Shown: positions 8,189 to 17,105 of the stretch, in pieces | How positions within the stretch are numbered: position 1 is the first letter of the stretch | Layout of the letters: the number at the start of each line of letters is the position of its first letter | Assembly (NCBI RefSeq): GCF_030151085.1 | Contig: NZ_JASLER010000092.1 | Span: forward strand, 1 to 64,000 | Reading direction: 5' to 3' | Origin: Bacteroides sp. | GTDB lineage: Bacteria; Bacteroidota; Bacteroidia; Bacteroidales; Bacteroidaceae | DNA: 64,000 nucleotides | Translations under genes and position numbers: made by a program | The notes under the pieces: model-generated | The model's database searches: none | Told to the model about the DNA's origin: nothing | What the model saw: only the letters and a program-made list of their open reading frames with translations

Positions 8189-9844
8189 ATGGAAACGAAC
8201 ATGTTTTGTTATCAGTGTCAGGAAACAGCCAAAGGTATTGGCTGTACGCTGAAAGGTGTATGTGGAAAAGAAAGTCATACGGCGCAAGCTATGGATTTGC
8301 TTTTGTTTGTAGTCAGAGGCATTTCTGTTGTAACCGATGCTATGCGCAGAGCAGATTATCCGGTATCTGAGGAAGTGAACAGTTTTGTGACGGATGCTCT
8401 GTTCTGTACTATCACCAATGCCAATTTTGATGATGAAAGCATCTTAAAGAGAATTGATAAAGGTATTGTTCTGCGCGATCAGCTAATTCAGTATGCAAAA
8501 AAGAATCAAGTATTCTTGCCGGGAGTAGATGAACTGACTTGGCAAGGCAAACGTGCCGATTATGCAGAAAAAGCTAAAACGGTAGGTGTTTTGCGTGAAC
8601 AGAACGAAGACCTCCGTTCATTAAAAGAATTGTTGACTTATGGACTGAAAGGTATGGCAGCCTATCTGGAACATGCCATGCGGCTGGGCTTCAATGATGA
8701 TACTATCCATGTTTTCATACAGCGGGCGTTGGCTACCATTGCCTACCGTTCGCTTTCTGCGGATGAGTGGGTACAACTGGTGCTCGAGGCCGGCGGGTTC
8801 GGTGTGAAGACAATGGCTCTGCTGGATACTGCAAATACCAGTACTTATGGTAATCCGGAAATTACGAAGGTTAATATCGGTGTGAAGAACCGCCCGGGCA
8901 TTTTAATTAGTGGTCATGACTTGAAAGATATGGAAGAGCTGCTGAAACAGACCGAAGGTACGGGAGTAGATGTTTACACGCATAGCGAGATGTTACCTGC
9001 CCATTATTATCCTGCTTTCAAGAAGTATTCCCATTTCGTAGGTAATTATGGCAATGCCTGGTGGAAACAACGTGAAGAGTTTACTTCCTTCAATGGTCCT
9101 ATTTTGTTTACTACCAACTGCATTGTTCCTCCCTTGGCAAACGCCGTGTATAAGGAAAGGATGTTCACAACAAACGCTACGGGTTATCCCGGATGTAAGT
9201 ACATTGAACAAGATGAAGCTGGCAAAAAAGACTTCTCCGAAATCATAGAAATGGCTAAGCAATGTCAGTCTCCTATAGAGATTGAACATGGAGAGATTAT
9301 CGGCGGTTTTGCCCACAACCAGGTTTTGCAACTTGCCGACAAGGTGGTAGATGCTGTGAAAACCGGTGCCATCCGTAGTTTTGTAGTCATGGCAGGTTGC
9401 GACGGAAGAATGAAGGGCCGTGAGTATTATACGGATTTTGCCCAATCACTGCCTAAAGATACAGTGATATTAACTGCAGGTTGTGCCAAATACCGTTATA
9501 ACAAACTTGCTTTGGGTGATATCAATGGCATTCCTCGTGTGTTGGATGCCGGTCAGTGTAACGATAGTTATTCATTGGCAGTGATTGCCATGAAACTGAA
9601 AGAAGTATTCCAGTTGAACGATATTAATGACTTGCCAATTGTCTATAATATAGCTTGGTATGAACAGAAAGCAGTTATCGTACTACTGGCATTGCTGAGT
9701 TTGGGTGTAAAAGAGATACATTTAGGTCCTACATTGCCTGCATTCTTGTCTCCCAATGTAGCTAAAGTGTTGATAGATATGTTCCACATTGCTGGTATCG
9801 GTACTGTAGAAGATGATCTGAAGAAATTCGGACTTGCTTCTTAA
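8189..9844 (+). CDS. hcp: Hcp, hybrid cluster protein (hydroxylamine/nitric oxide reductase)
   Basis: The 551-residue protein begins with a four-cysteine motif C7-x2-C10-x8-C19-x5-C25, the class I spacing found in strict anaerobes. It also has the later conserved cysteines (GYPGCKY, TAGCAKYRY, DAGQCND) that bind the hybrid Fe-S-O cluster. Hcp reduces nitric oxide or hydroxylamine and protects against nitrosative stress. It lies in the same neighbourhood as NrfHA, which makes and also detoxifies such intermediates. A strong hairpin follows the gene. Confidence 0.96.
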   Translation: METNMFCYQCQETAKGIGCTLKGVCGKESHTAQAMDLLLFVVRGISVVTDAMRRADYPVSEEVNSFVTDALFCTITNANFDDESILKRIDKGIVLRDQLIQYAKKNQVFLPGVDELTWQGKRADYAEKAKTVGVLREQNEDLRSLKELLTYGLKGMAAYLEHAMRLGFNDDTIHVFIQRALATIAYRSLSADEWVQLVLEAGGFGVKTMALLDTANTSTYGNPEITKVNIGVKNRPGILISGHDLKDMEELLKQTEGTGVDVYTHSEMLPAHYYPAFKKYSHFVGNYGNAWWKQREEFTSFNGPILFTTNCIVPPLANAVYKERMFTTNATGYPGCKYIEQDEAGKKDFSEIIEMAKQCQSPIEIEHGEIIGGFAHNQVLQLADKVVDAVKTGAIRSFVVMAGCDGRMKGREYYTDFAQSLPKDTVILTAGCAKYRYNKLALGDINGIPRVLDAGQCNDSYSLAVIAMKLKEVFQLNDINDLPIVYNIAWYEQKAVIVLLALLSLGVKEIHLGPTLPAFLSPNVAKVLIDMFHIAGIGTVEDDLKKFGLAS

Positions 9845-9852
9845 GAGAAGAT

Positions 9853-9890
9853 TTATTAGGTATCAGGAATATGATCCTGATACCTAATAA
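9853..9890. terminator. Convergent terminator between hcp and the PfkB kinase gene
   Basis: A perfect 16-bp stem (9853-9868 with 9875-9890) closes a 6-base loop. T- and A-rich flanks on each side allow it to work in both directions. Confidence 0.85.
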
Positions 9891-9891
9891 T

Positions 9892-10770
9892 TTAATTAAA
9901 GTTTATAATCTTATTTATCTCTGCTTCAGTGCCACTGAAGGGTCCGTGTGATTGTAGTTTTATGGTACACATAGCGGCAGCAAAACATCCGGCTTCTTTA
10001 TAAGACATTCCTTTGTTGCGCATATACAAGTACCCCACCATATAAGTATCGCCACATCCGGTAGCATCGACTATACGAAGTGCCGGATAAGCAGGTATCT
10101 CGTGAAATTGTCCTTTGGAGTATATCAGCGAACCTTTGTCTCCCAGTGTCAGAAGTACTTCCTTCACTCCCCAGTCTGCAATCAGCAACGCTGCTTCGTG
10201 CGGCTCTGTACATCCGGTGAGAACTTCCATTTCAGCCTCGTTGGCTTTCAGTATATGGATGTATTTCAAAGCCTCCTTTTTTTCTTCCCAATCTACTGGT
10301 AAAACTTGTTCATTATCTACCTTGCGGAGGAAACCCTGTACATCTACAGAAAGAAATCCTTTACCGGATAGATATTTGATAATCTCTAAAGAGAAATCAT
10401 CGGCAAGTAAACTCCCTAAATGAATAATCTGTGCATTGATATCCTTTAGCCCTTCTACTGTAAACGGGTCGGCTTTTGCCGTCACGCGTTGAGTACGTTC
10501 GTTCTGGTTTTCGCCGTAGATATTTTCAAAACAGACGGAATGGGTGCTGGGCAGTGCTTTTACATCTATTCCTTCCTTTTTTATATCTTCTACAATTCCC
10601 ATGTCACAGTCAGCTAAAGCCGTTACTAATAAAAAGTCATTAGTATTCAGGTGTTTGATGGCGTGTGCGAAATAGAAGGAAGTTCCTCCGGGCATGTATA
10701 TGGTATTTTGAGGAGTAACTACTTTATCCTGAGTGATATACCCTATACAGCATAAATTGTGAGTGCTCAT
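9892..10770 (-). CDS. PfkB-family carbohydrate or nucleoside kinase
   Basis: The 292-residue protein has the ribokinase fold. Its C-terminal signature DATGCGDTYMVGY puts the catalytic aspartate at D241 (anion-hole GCGD in place of GAGD). The N-terminal region has PGGTSFYFA, matching the substrate-side glycine motif. It transfers phosphate from ATP to a sugar or nucleoside hydroxyl, but the substrate is not evident. The gene stands alone, divergent from the metallohydrolase gene. An odd feature is the relatively low similarity of the first PfkB signature. Confidence 0.85.
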   Translation of the reverse strand: MSTHNLCCIGYITQDKVVTPQNTIYMPGGTSFYFAHAIKHLNTNDFLLVTALADCDMGIVEDIKKEGIDVKALPSTHSVCFENIYGENQNERTQRVTAKADPFTVEGLKDINAQIIHLGSLLADDFSLEIIKYLSGKGFLSVDVQGFLRKVDNEQVLPVDWEEKKEALKYIHILKANEAEMEVLTGCTEPHEAALLIADWGVKEVLLTLGDKGSLIYSKGQFHEIPAYPALRIVDATGCGDTYMVGYLYMRNKGMSYKEAGCFAAAMCTIKLQSHGPFSGTEAEINKIINFN

Positions 10771-10808
10771 ATATGTATGTTATATTTCTTTTCTTGTTGT
10801 AAATCCTG

Positions 10809-10827
10809 TATATTTGCCGCAAAGATA
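10809..10827. promoter_or_regulatory. Divergent -7 boxes between kinase and metallohydrolase genes
   Basis: TATATTTG (10809-10816, plus) and TATCTTTG on the minus strand (10820-10827) both match TAnnTTTG and face each other three bases apart. This is the same arrangement as upstream of hcp. Neither has a clear TTTG at -33. Confidence 0.5.
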
Positions 10828-10877
10828 GCGATTTATAGCCAATGTTATTTTTACTCACAGTTGTTTTGTTATAGAAT

Positions 10878-11963
10878 ATGCGATTATTAAAAAAGAAAAA
10901 GATACGTATGATAATAGGTATTATAGCAGCTATTATACTTCTTGTAGGTATAGCGGGTTGGATGTTTGTCAGTCAGCCCAGTTTTGGAAGAACGCCTCAG
11001 GGAGAAAGGTTGGAGCGGATAAAGAAGTCTCCACATTATAAAGATGGAGAGTTTAGAAATTTACATAACACAGTATTAATGACTGCTCGTCGTGGCCGAA
11101 TGGGGGCTATGTGGGATTTCATATTTAAAAAACAAGAAGGATTACGTCCTGAAAAAGAAATTCCGGTGGTAAAAACAGACTTGAAGAACTTGGATAAGGA
11201 TGAAAATCTGTTGGTATGGTTCGGACATTCTTCTTATCTTATTCAGGTAGATGGCAAGCGCATTCTAGTAGATCCGGTTTTCTGTATGGGTTCTCCGGTT
11301 TCGTTTATAAACAAGCCGTTCAAAGGGACGGATGCTTATAAACCTGCCGATATGCCGGATATTGATTATCTTATCATTACGCATGACCATTGGGATCACT
11401 TGGATTATCAGACAGTGATGCAATTAAAAGATCGCGTAGGGAAAGTAATTTGTCCGCTAGGAGTAGGTGAGCATTTTGAATATTGGGGATTTGATGAAGA
11501 GCGGTTAACAGAACTGGACTGGTTTGAAGATGCTGCACTAGATGAAGATCTCCTGATACATTGTTTGCCTGCCCGTCATTTTTCGGGTCGTTTCTTAAAA
11601 TCAAACCAGGCACTTTGGGCTTCTTTCCTTATAGAAACTCCTTCACAAAAGATATATATGGGTGGAGATGGTGGTTATGATACACATTTTGCTGAGATTG
11701 GTAAGAAGTATCCGAATATAGATTTGGCTATACTGGAGAATGGTCAGTACAATGAGGATTGGAAGTATATCCATACCATGCCGGTTTATTTAAGTCGCAT
11801 AGCCAATGACCTGAAAGCCAAGAAATACTTGACGGTACATCATTCTAAATATGCGTTGGCACGGCATCCTTGGGATGAACCGATAAAGAATGCCGTGGAC
11901 CTGAAAAATAAAGATTCACTGAATGTCTTGATGCCGACAATAGGGGAGGTGACTCTTTATTAA
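10878..11963 (+). CDS. Membrane-anchored metallo-beta-lactamase-fold hydrolase (UlaG/NAPE-PLD-like)
   Basis: The 361-residue protein has one N-terminal membrane helix (about 10-31) and then an MBL-fold domain with THDHWDHLD (H169, H171, D173, H174). Downstream ligand candidates are H187-region residues, PARHFSGR, the aspartate of GGDGGYD and the HH of TVHHSK. The length and RHFSGR/WASF features resemble the NAPE-PLD/UlaG-like branch, which hydrolyses phosphodiesters or lactones. It is not a lactamase branch. It probably acts on the outer face of the inner membrane. No operon partners. Confidence 0.82.
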   Translation: MRLLKKKKIRMIIGIIAAIILLVGIAGWMFVSQPSFGRTPQGERLERIKKSPHYKDGEFRNLHNTVLMTARRGRMGAMWDFIFKKQEGLRPEKEIPVVKTDLKNLDKDENLLVWFGHSSYLIQVDGKRILVDPVFCMGSPVSFINKPFKGTDAYKPADMPDIDYLIITHDHWDHLDYQTVMQLKDRVGKVICPLGVGEHFEYWGFDEERLTELDWFEDAALDEDLLIHCLPARHFSGRFLKSNQALWASFLIETPSQKIYMGGDGGYDTHFAEIGKKYPNIDLAILENGQYNEDWKYIHTMPVYLSRIANDLKAKKYLTVHHSKYALARHPWDEPIKNAVDLKNKDSLNVLMPTIGEVTLY

Positions 11964-12090
11964 AACTTCCCCTCATTCGTGTAATAAATTAAAAACATGA
12001 GTGACTTTGTTGTATTTTTTCTCGAAATAAGTAGCCGTCACTCTATTGGGCTAAAATCCCCGTCAGAATAGCTTCTCGCAGGGGTGAAAA

Positions 12091-12200
12091 TTTTTAGTAA
12101 AAACTCGGACGATTTTTAGTAAAAATCCATGGGAGATTTAGTAAATCTTCAGTGGACTTTTACTAAACGTCATAGTCAGCTTAAGTAAAAAGAAGAAAAA
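12091..12200. repeat. Five degenerate tandem units with a 22-nt period
   Basis: A TTTTTAGTAAAAA core recurs with TAGTAA (or TACTAA/AAGTAA) at 12095, 12117, 12139, 12161 and 12183, every step exactly 22 nt. Between the cores are 9-10 unlike bases. Units 1 and 2 have identical 13-base cores; units 3-5 drift. The array lies in a 429-base gene-free gap (11964-12392) before the Dxs-like gene. The left part of the gap also holds GAGTGAC (11999-12005) mirrored by GTCACTC (12037-12043). No ORF explains the period, since 22 is not a multiple of three. Confidence 0.75.
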
Positions 12201-12340
12201 TAGCCTGAAATGTAAAATAAAATAATCATTTTTTCTTTTCTTGTAATAATCTGCCGGAAAATCTGCCGGTTGTGATTGTATACAGTAATATTGGTAGTAT
12301 ATTCAGTTATCTGTATAATTCCGGATCAATCGTTTGCCGA

Positions 12341-12348
12341 TACCTTTG
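12341..12348 (+). promoter_or_regulatory. -7 box for the Dxs-like gene
   Basis: TACCTTTG matches TAnnTTTG exactly and lies 44 bases before the ATG at 12393. A -33 TTTG at the usual spacing is not seen. Confidence 0.5.
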
Positions 12349-12392
12349 TAACCGGAAATTTATCCAGTATTAATTTAATAATTCAATAAGGT

Positions 12393-14150
12393 ATGTATTT
12401 AGAAAAAATTAATTCTCCTATGGATATAAAAAGACTATCCATGGAAGAACTCAATGACTTGAGCGGCGAAATACGCCACGCTTTATTAAATAAACTCAGC
12501 GCGCATGGAGGACACTTTGGCCCTAACTTCGGAATGGTGGAGGCGACTATTGCGTTGCACTATGTGTTTGAATCTCCCAAAGACAAAATTGTATTCGATG
12601 TATCTCATCAGAGCTATGTACACAAAATGCTGACCGGAAGGAAAGAGGCTTTCCTCAATCCCGATAGATACGGAGAAGTATCCGGTTATACGGAACCTCA
12701 GGAAAGTGAACACGACTTTTTTACTATTGGGCATACATCCACATCTATCAGCTTGGCAAGCGGACTAGCCAAGGGACGTGACTTGAATGGAGGGAGCGGT
12801 AATGTCATAGCAGTGATCGGTGACGGCTCTTTAAGTGGTGGTGAAGCTTTCGAAGGTTTAGATTATGCAGCAGAGTTGGATAGTAACCTGATTATTGTTG
12901 TAAATGACAATCAAATGTCTATTGCCGAAAATCATGGTGGACTGTACAAAAACTTGCAAGCACTTCGCGAGAGTGACGGGAAATGTGAATGTAATTTCTT
13001 TAAAGCGATGGGCTTTGACTATCAATATGTGAAAGACGGAAATAATGTGAAAGCACTAATCGATGCCTTTTCTTCAGTGAAAGATAGCAGCCATCCAGTT
13101 GTGATCCATATCAATACCGTGAAAGGTAAAGGGTATGTTCCGGCTGAGCAGGATAAAGAAAGCTATCACTATTGTGTTCCGTTCAATGTTGAAACGGGTA
13201 TGTCTAAAGCAGATTCAGATGCAGAAGAAGATTATGCCGGTCTTACTGCTCATTATTTGCTCGAAAAGATGAAAGTAGATCCTCGTGTGGTAGGCATTAC
13301 AGCAGGAACACCAACTGTTATGGGTTTCACTCCTTCACTTCGTGCAGCAGCCGGGAAGCAATTTGTGGACGTAGGTATTGCCGAAGAGCATGCTGTGGCT
13401 TTATCTTCGGGTATTGCTGCTGCCGGTGGTAAACCTGTTTTCGGAGTTTATAGTACGTTTATCCAGCGTGCTTACGACCAATTGTCGCAGGACCTTTGCA
13501 TCAATAATAATCCTGCCGTGATATTGGTATTCTGGGGTTCGCTTACAGCTATGAACGATGTTACTCATCTTTGTTTCTTTGATATACCGGTTATCAGTAA
13601 TATTCCGAACATGGTCTATCTGGCACCTACCAGCAAAGAAGAGTATATGGCAATGCTGGAATGGAGCATGCAGCAGAATGAACATCCGGTAGCTATCAGG
13701 GTACCTGCTAATGGTGTTGTTATGACCGGAGAACCTGTGGAGAAAGATTATAATGTACTGAATCGCTATAAAGTAATTGAACAGGGAACGAAAGTGGCTA
13801 TTCTCGCCTTAGGATCATTCTTTCAGTTAGGACAATCTGTTGTTGAATTACTGAAGCAACAAAGGGGGATTGATGCCACATTGATTAATCCACGTTATAT
13901 CACAGGTATCGACGAGCAACTTCTGGAAGAGTTGAAAGTAGATCATCAGTTGGTAGTTACCTTGGAAGATGGTGTATTGGACGGTGGCTTCGGTGAAAAA
14001 ATAGCTCGTTATTACGGTGCTTCCGATATGAAAGTACTGAACTTCGGAGCAAAGAAAGAATTTGTAGATCGTTACGATGTTCAAGATTTCCTTTATGCTA
14101 ATCATTTAACTACCGGACAGATTGTGGAGGATATCACAAAGATTGTATAA
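12393..14150 (+). CDS. dxs: 1-deoxy-D-xylulose-5-phosphate synthase-like transketolase, short form
   Basis: The 585-residue protein has the Dxs order: HFGPNFG near 41, SHQSYVHK (71-78), GHTSTSIS (113-120), the ThDP motif GDGSLSGG (143-150) with NDNQMSI, and GIAEEHAV with the catalytic-type glutamate. Dxs condenses pyruvate and glyceraldehyde 3-phosphate at the head of the MEP pathway and feeds thiamine and pyridoxal synthesis. It is some 35-60 residues shorter than usual Dxs, and several normally invariant positions differ (SHQSY for GHQAY, GPNFG for ASGLG). It may be a second, specialised copy, so the exact reaction is uncertain. Confidence 0.8.
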   Translation: MYLEKINSPMDIKRLSMEELNDLSGEIRHALLNKLSAHGGHFGPNFGMVEATIALHYVFESPKDKIVFDVSHQSYVHKMLTGRKEAFLNPDRYGEVSGYTEPQESEHDFFTIGHTSTSISLASGLAKGRDLNGGSGNVIAVIGDGSLSGGEAFEGLDYAAELDSNLIIVVNDNQMSIAENHGGLYKNLQALRESDGKCECNFFKAMGFDYQYVKDGNNVKALIDAFSSVKDSSHPVVIHINTVKGKGYVPAEQDKESYHYCVPFNVETGMSKADSDAEEDYAGLTAHYLLEKMKVDPRVVGITAGTPTVMGFTPSLRAAAGKQFVDVGIAEEHAVALSSGIAAAGGKPVFGVYSTFIQRAYDQLSQDLCINNNPAVILVFWGSLTAMNDVTHLCFFDIPVISNIPNMVYLAPTSKEEYMAMLEWSMQQNEHPVAIRVPANGVVMTGEPVEKDYNVLNRYKVIEQGTKVAILALGSFFQLGQSVVELLKQQRGIDATLINPRYITGIDEQLLEELKVDHQLVVTLEDGVLDGGFGEKIARYYGASDMKVLNFGAKKEFVDRYDVQDFLYANHLTTGQIVEDITKIV

Positions 14151-14283
14151 TAAATGGTTAATAAACATAATTTCTTTCTAAGAGTATCGGAATAATAGGT
14201 TTTGGGTTGTTTCTATATTGTAATGTCTGAGTTGTGATGTGTAATTTGGGAGTATAAAAAGTCCTGACCCACAGGCAAAAAAT

Positions 14284-14802
14284 ATGAGAATACAATTTGA
14301 AATCAGGGAACACCTATCAGAGATTGTTAATGAGATATTGAATAGTGAAAGATGGGTCACTGTTATTAAAGAGGATATCTTAGGAAGAAAATTAGTTGTC
14401 ATTCGTGATCAGAACTATGCATCAGAAGCATTAGTGGAGATTTATGCTCGCGAAGTCACTATAAAGACTGCATGGTCTAAATATGCATACCGTTTGTTTA
14501 TCATAGGAGATAGCGTCTGGTGTGAATATAATGGTGCTTATCGTGGACTTCTGGAACAAAATTTATTACCTACCATCACTCCTAAAGAAAGTCTACTCGA
14601 TTCGGAAGTATTGGATAGCTCGCTTTATGGTGGTGAAAAAAGGAAACTGAGGGAGTATGCTGAAGATAATGTGAAATTGAAAAAGTCGCGTAGTGAAAAG
14701 GCTGAAGAAAATAGTAATGGCACTGCTTCATTCGATCATCCTAAACGGGTATATGACGAATTTATCAAAGAAGACTATATAGTTACATTTTCTAAAAAAT
14801 AG
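14284..14802 (+). CDS. Hypothetical protein, 172 aa
   Basis: I do not recognise this family. The protein is soluble and has no signal peptide. Residues 1-100 look like a mixed alpha/beta domain with several tyrosine/tryptophan positions, and residues 118-150 are highly charged and lysine/glutamate rich. It follows the Dxs-like gene by 133 bases, a gap with no evident promoter. It ends just before a strong terminator. Codon use looks like that of its neighbours. Confidence 0.6.
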   Translation: MRIQFEIREHLSEIVNEILNSERWVTVIKEDILGRKLVVIRDQNYASEALVEIYAREVTIKTAWSKYAYRLFIIGDSVWCEYNGAYRGLLEQNLLPTITPKESLLDSEVLDSSLYGGEKRKLREYAEDNVKLKKSRSEKAEENSNGTASFDHPKRVYDEFIKEDYIVTFSKK

Positions 14803-14816
14803 AGAAAAGCCTGTTT

Positions 14817-14860
14817 AAGCCATCTTACTTAATCATTTTAAGTAAGATGGCTTCTTTTTA
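14817..14860. terminator. Convergent terminator before sucD
   Basis: A perfect 15-bp stem, AAGCCATCTTACTTA (14817-14831) with its complement at 14839-14853, closes a 7-base loop and is followed by a T-rich run. It separates the plus-strand hypothetical gene from minus-strand sucD. Confidence 0.88.
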
Positions 14861-14861
14861 T

Positions 14862-15734
14862 TTATTCCTTTTTCTCGTTGCGTAGTAACAATGGTATTTC
14901 CGATGGTTTCCTTGCCACATGTACTCCTGCCACTTCCAATGCTTTAATCTTGTCTTCGGCAGCTCCTGAACTTCCTGAGATAATTGCTCCGGCATGCCCC
15001 ATCTGTTTTCCCGGAGGAGCAGAATGCCCCGCAATAAAAGCGACAACCGGTTTAGTGACATGTTTATGGATATAGTCGGCAGCCAGTTCTTCGGCATTGC
15101 CTCCAATTTCACCTATTAGTACGATAGAGTCTGTTTGCGGATCAGCTTCTAGTATTTTGAGTAAATCGAGAAAATATAATCCCACTACGGGATCTCCACC
15201 CATACCTACAGCTACGGACTGCCCAATACCATTATTAGTAAGTAGGGAGACTACTTCGTAAGTCAGCGTACCACTGCGACTGATAACTGCGGTATGCCCT
15301 TGCTTGAAAATATGTCCGGGTAGTATACCTATCAGACTTTCTCCGGGTACAATTAATCCGGGACAATTAGGTCCGATAAGCTGTGCCCCTCGTTCCTGTG
15401 CAAAACGATAGGCACGGATAACATCTTGTGTAGGAATACCCTCGGAAATGCAAACGATCAGTCGTATGCCTGCATCAGCCGCTTCCATAATGGCATCGGC
15501 AGCTGCACGAGCCGGTATGAAAATGATAGAAGTGTCGGCAGCTGTAGCCGCCACAGCTTCTTTCATGGTGTTGAATACCGGAATGCCTGATATATTGGAA
15601 CCGCCTTTGCCGGGCGAAGTACCGCCTACTATTTGTGTTCCGTATTCCTTCATTCGCAAAGTGTGAAATTGTCCGTCTCGTCCGGTGATGCCTTGTACAA
15701 TCACGCGGGTAGAATTATTAATCAATATACTCAT
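14862..15734 (-). CDS. sucD: Succinyl-CoA synthetase alpha subunit
   Basis: The 290-residue subunit has the N-terminal CoA-binding Rossmann domain (TGRDGQFHT; PGKGG near 42-46) and the phosphorylated histidine in GHAGAII at H247, matching H246 of E. coli. It interconverts succinyl-CoA and succinate with nucleotide phosphorylation. In Bacteroides this serves the succinate/propionate branch. It is transcribed after sucC with a 14-bp gap. Confidence 0.96.
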   Translation of the reverse strand: MSILINNSTRVIVQGITGRDGQFHTLRMKEYGTQIVGGTSPGKGGSNISGIPVFNTMKEAVAATAADTSIIFIPARAAADAIMEAADAGIRLIVCISEGIPTQDVIRAYRFAQERGAQLIGPNCPGLIVPGESLIGILPGHIFKQGHTAVISRSGTLTYEVVSLLTNNGIGQSVAVGMGGDPVVGLYFLDLLKILEADPQTDSIVLIGEIGGNAEELAADYIHKHVTKPVVAFIAGHSAPPGKQMGHAGAIISGSSGAAEDKIKALEVAGVHVARKPSEIPLLLRNEKKE

Positions 15735-15748
15735 GGCTTGGAGTTGTT

Positions 15749-16891
15749 TTAAGGTAGTTCATTAAATAAATTAACCGCTTTTTGTGCCGCTTCTTCTAGG
15801 CTTTGGACTATAAAGAACTGTTTACCGGCAAGGAGGGCACGACCTTCCTGCTCATTCGTACCGGTAAGTCGCACTACAATGGGAATAGTTGGTTTCAGCA
15901 TATCGAAAGCTTGGATAAGTCCTTGAGCTACGTCATCGCAGCGGGTGATTCCACCAAAGATGTTAATTAGTACTACACATACCTTCGGGTCGGCAAGTAG
16001 CAGTTGCATGGCATCGGTTACTTTACGAGGATTGGAACTACCACCGATATCAAGGAAATTGGCAGGTTCGGCGCCATAGAGTTTAATTAAATCCATTGTA
16101 GCCATAGCTAGTCCGGCACCGTTTACCATGCAGCCGATGCTTCCATCCATTCGTACGTAACTGAATCCGCAAGAACGGGCATAGGCTTCGGTTCGTTCTT
16201 CCTCAGTAGGTTCGTTTAAGGCGGAGATGTCCGGGTGACGGTAAAGAGCGTTATCATCGAAGACAAGTTTGCCGTCGATGGCTACGAGTGTTCCGTTGTT
16301 GGTCAATACTAGTGGATTAATTTCGGCCAGTGATACATCTTTTTCTACAAAAAGACGATACAGTGATTGTAGGATTACCACCATAGAATTCACGTTTTCA
16401 ATTTCCCTGAATAGGGTAAATGCATATTGGCGGGCTAGGAAGTCGGGTAATCCGATGAAAGGATCAATGATGAAACGCTGTATTTTTTCAGGATTAAGGC
16501 GCGCCACTTCTTCAATGTCCATGCCACCGGAAGCACTTAACATTAAAATAACAGAGCGCGTATTACGGTCAATAGTGAAACTTACATAATATTCAGATTG
16601 GATATCTATCGCTTCACTTAGCAGTACTTTTTTGACCGGTAATCCTTTGATTTCCATATTCAGTATGGCATTTGCCTGCGTAAAGGCTTCTTCTTCATTG
16701 TGTACTAGCTTTACACCGCCGGCTTTTCCACGACCGCCGGTCAATACCTGTGCTTTCACTACGGCAGTTTTGTTGCCTAGTTCTTTAAAAGCAGTGCGTA
16801 TTTCGGCAGGAGTTTCACATAACAAATGTTTTTCTACCGGAATGCCATAAGCGGCAAACAATTTCTTTGCTTGATATTCATGTATCTTCAT
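15749..16891 (-). CDS. sucC: Succinyl-CoA synthetase beta subunit
   Basis: The protein has 380 residues when started at the ATG in MKIHEYQAKKLF (16891); a 10-residue upstream extension is not conserved in the family. It has an N-terminal ATP-grasp domain (KAQVLTGGRGKAGG) and a C-terminal CoA-ligase domain with NIFGGITRCDDVA. Together with SucD it forms the heteromeric enzyme. The subunit order sucC-sucD is the usual one. Only a poor -7-like sequence (TTACTTTG on the minus strand, 16919-16926) is visible upstream. Confidence 0.96.
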   Translation of the reverse strand: MKIHEYQAKKLFAAYGIPVEKHLLCETPAEIRTAFKELGNKTAVVKAQVLTGGRGKAGGVKLVHNEEEAFTQANAILNMEIKGLPVKKVLLSEAIDIQSEYYVSFTIDRNTRSVILMLSASGGMDIEEVARLNPEKIQRFIIDPFIGLPDFLARQYAFTLFREIENVNSMVVILQSLYRLFVEKDVSLAEINPLVLTNNGTLVAIDGKLVFDDNALYRHPDISALNEPTEEERTEAYARSCGFSYVRMDGSIGCMVNGAGLAMATMDLIKLYGAEPANFLDIGGSSNPRKVTDAMQLLLADPKVCVVLINIFGGITRCDDVAQGLIQAFDMLKPTIPIVVRLTGTNEQEGRALLAGKQFFIVQSLEEAAQKAVNLFNELP

Positions 16892-17030
16892 GGGGTTGCG
16901 ATTTATAGATTGTTGATACAAAGTAAGTTCGGTTAATACTTATGAATAAACAACAAGAAAGCTGTTGTATTTGTTACGAAAGATGAGAGATTTTTTGCAT
17001 AAACAACTTATAAATATAAAAAATAACCCC

Positions 17031-17038
17031 TATATTTG
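17031..17038 (+). promoter_or_regulatory. -7 box for the methyltransferase gene
   Basis: TATATTTG matches TAnnTTTG exactly, 67 bases before the ATG at 17106. The -33 position (17007-17010) matches poorly. Confidence 0.45.
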
Positions 17039-17105
17039 TCATGAGAGTCAATAATGAATAATGTAATGAGTTACATTTAAAATTCGCTATCTTTTGAATA
17101 ATGCT

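Noticed and set aside
10878..11963. Beta-lactamase resistance gene
   Set aside because: The HDHWDH motif is general to the MBL fold; overall pattern is UlaG/NAPE-PLD-like, with a membrane anchor instead of a lactamase signal and no lactamase-specific features.
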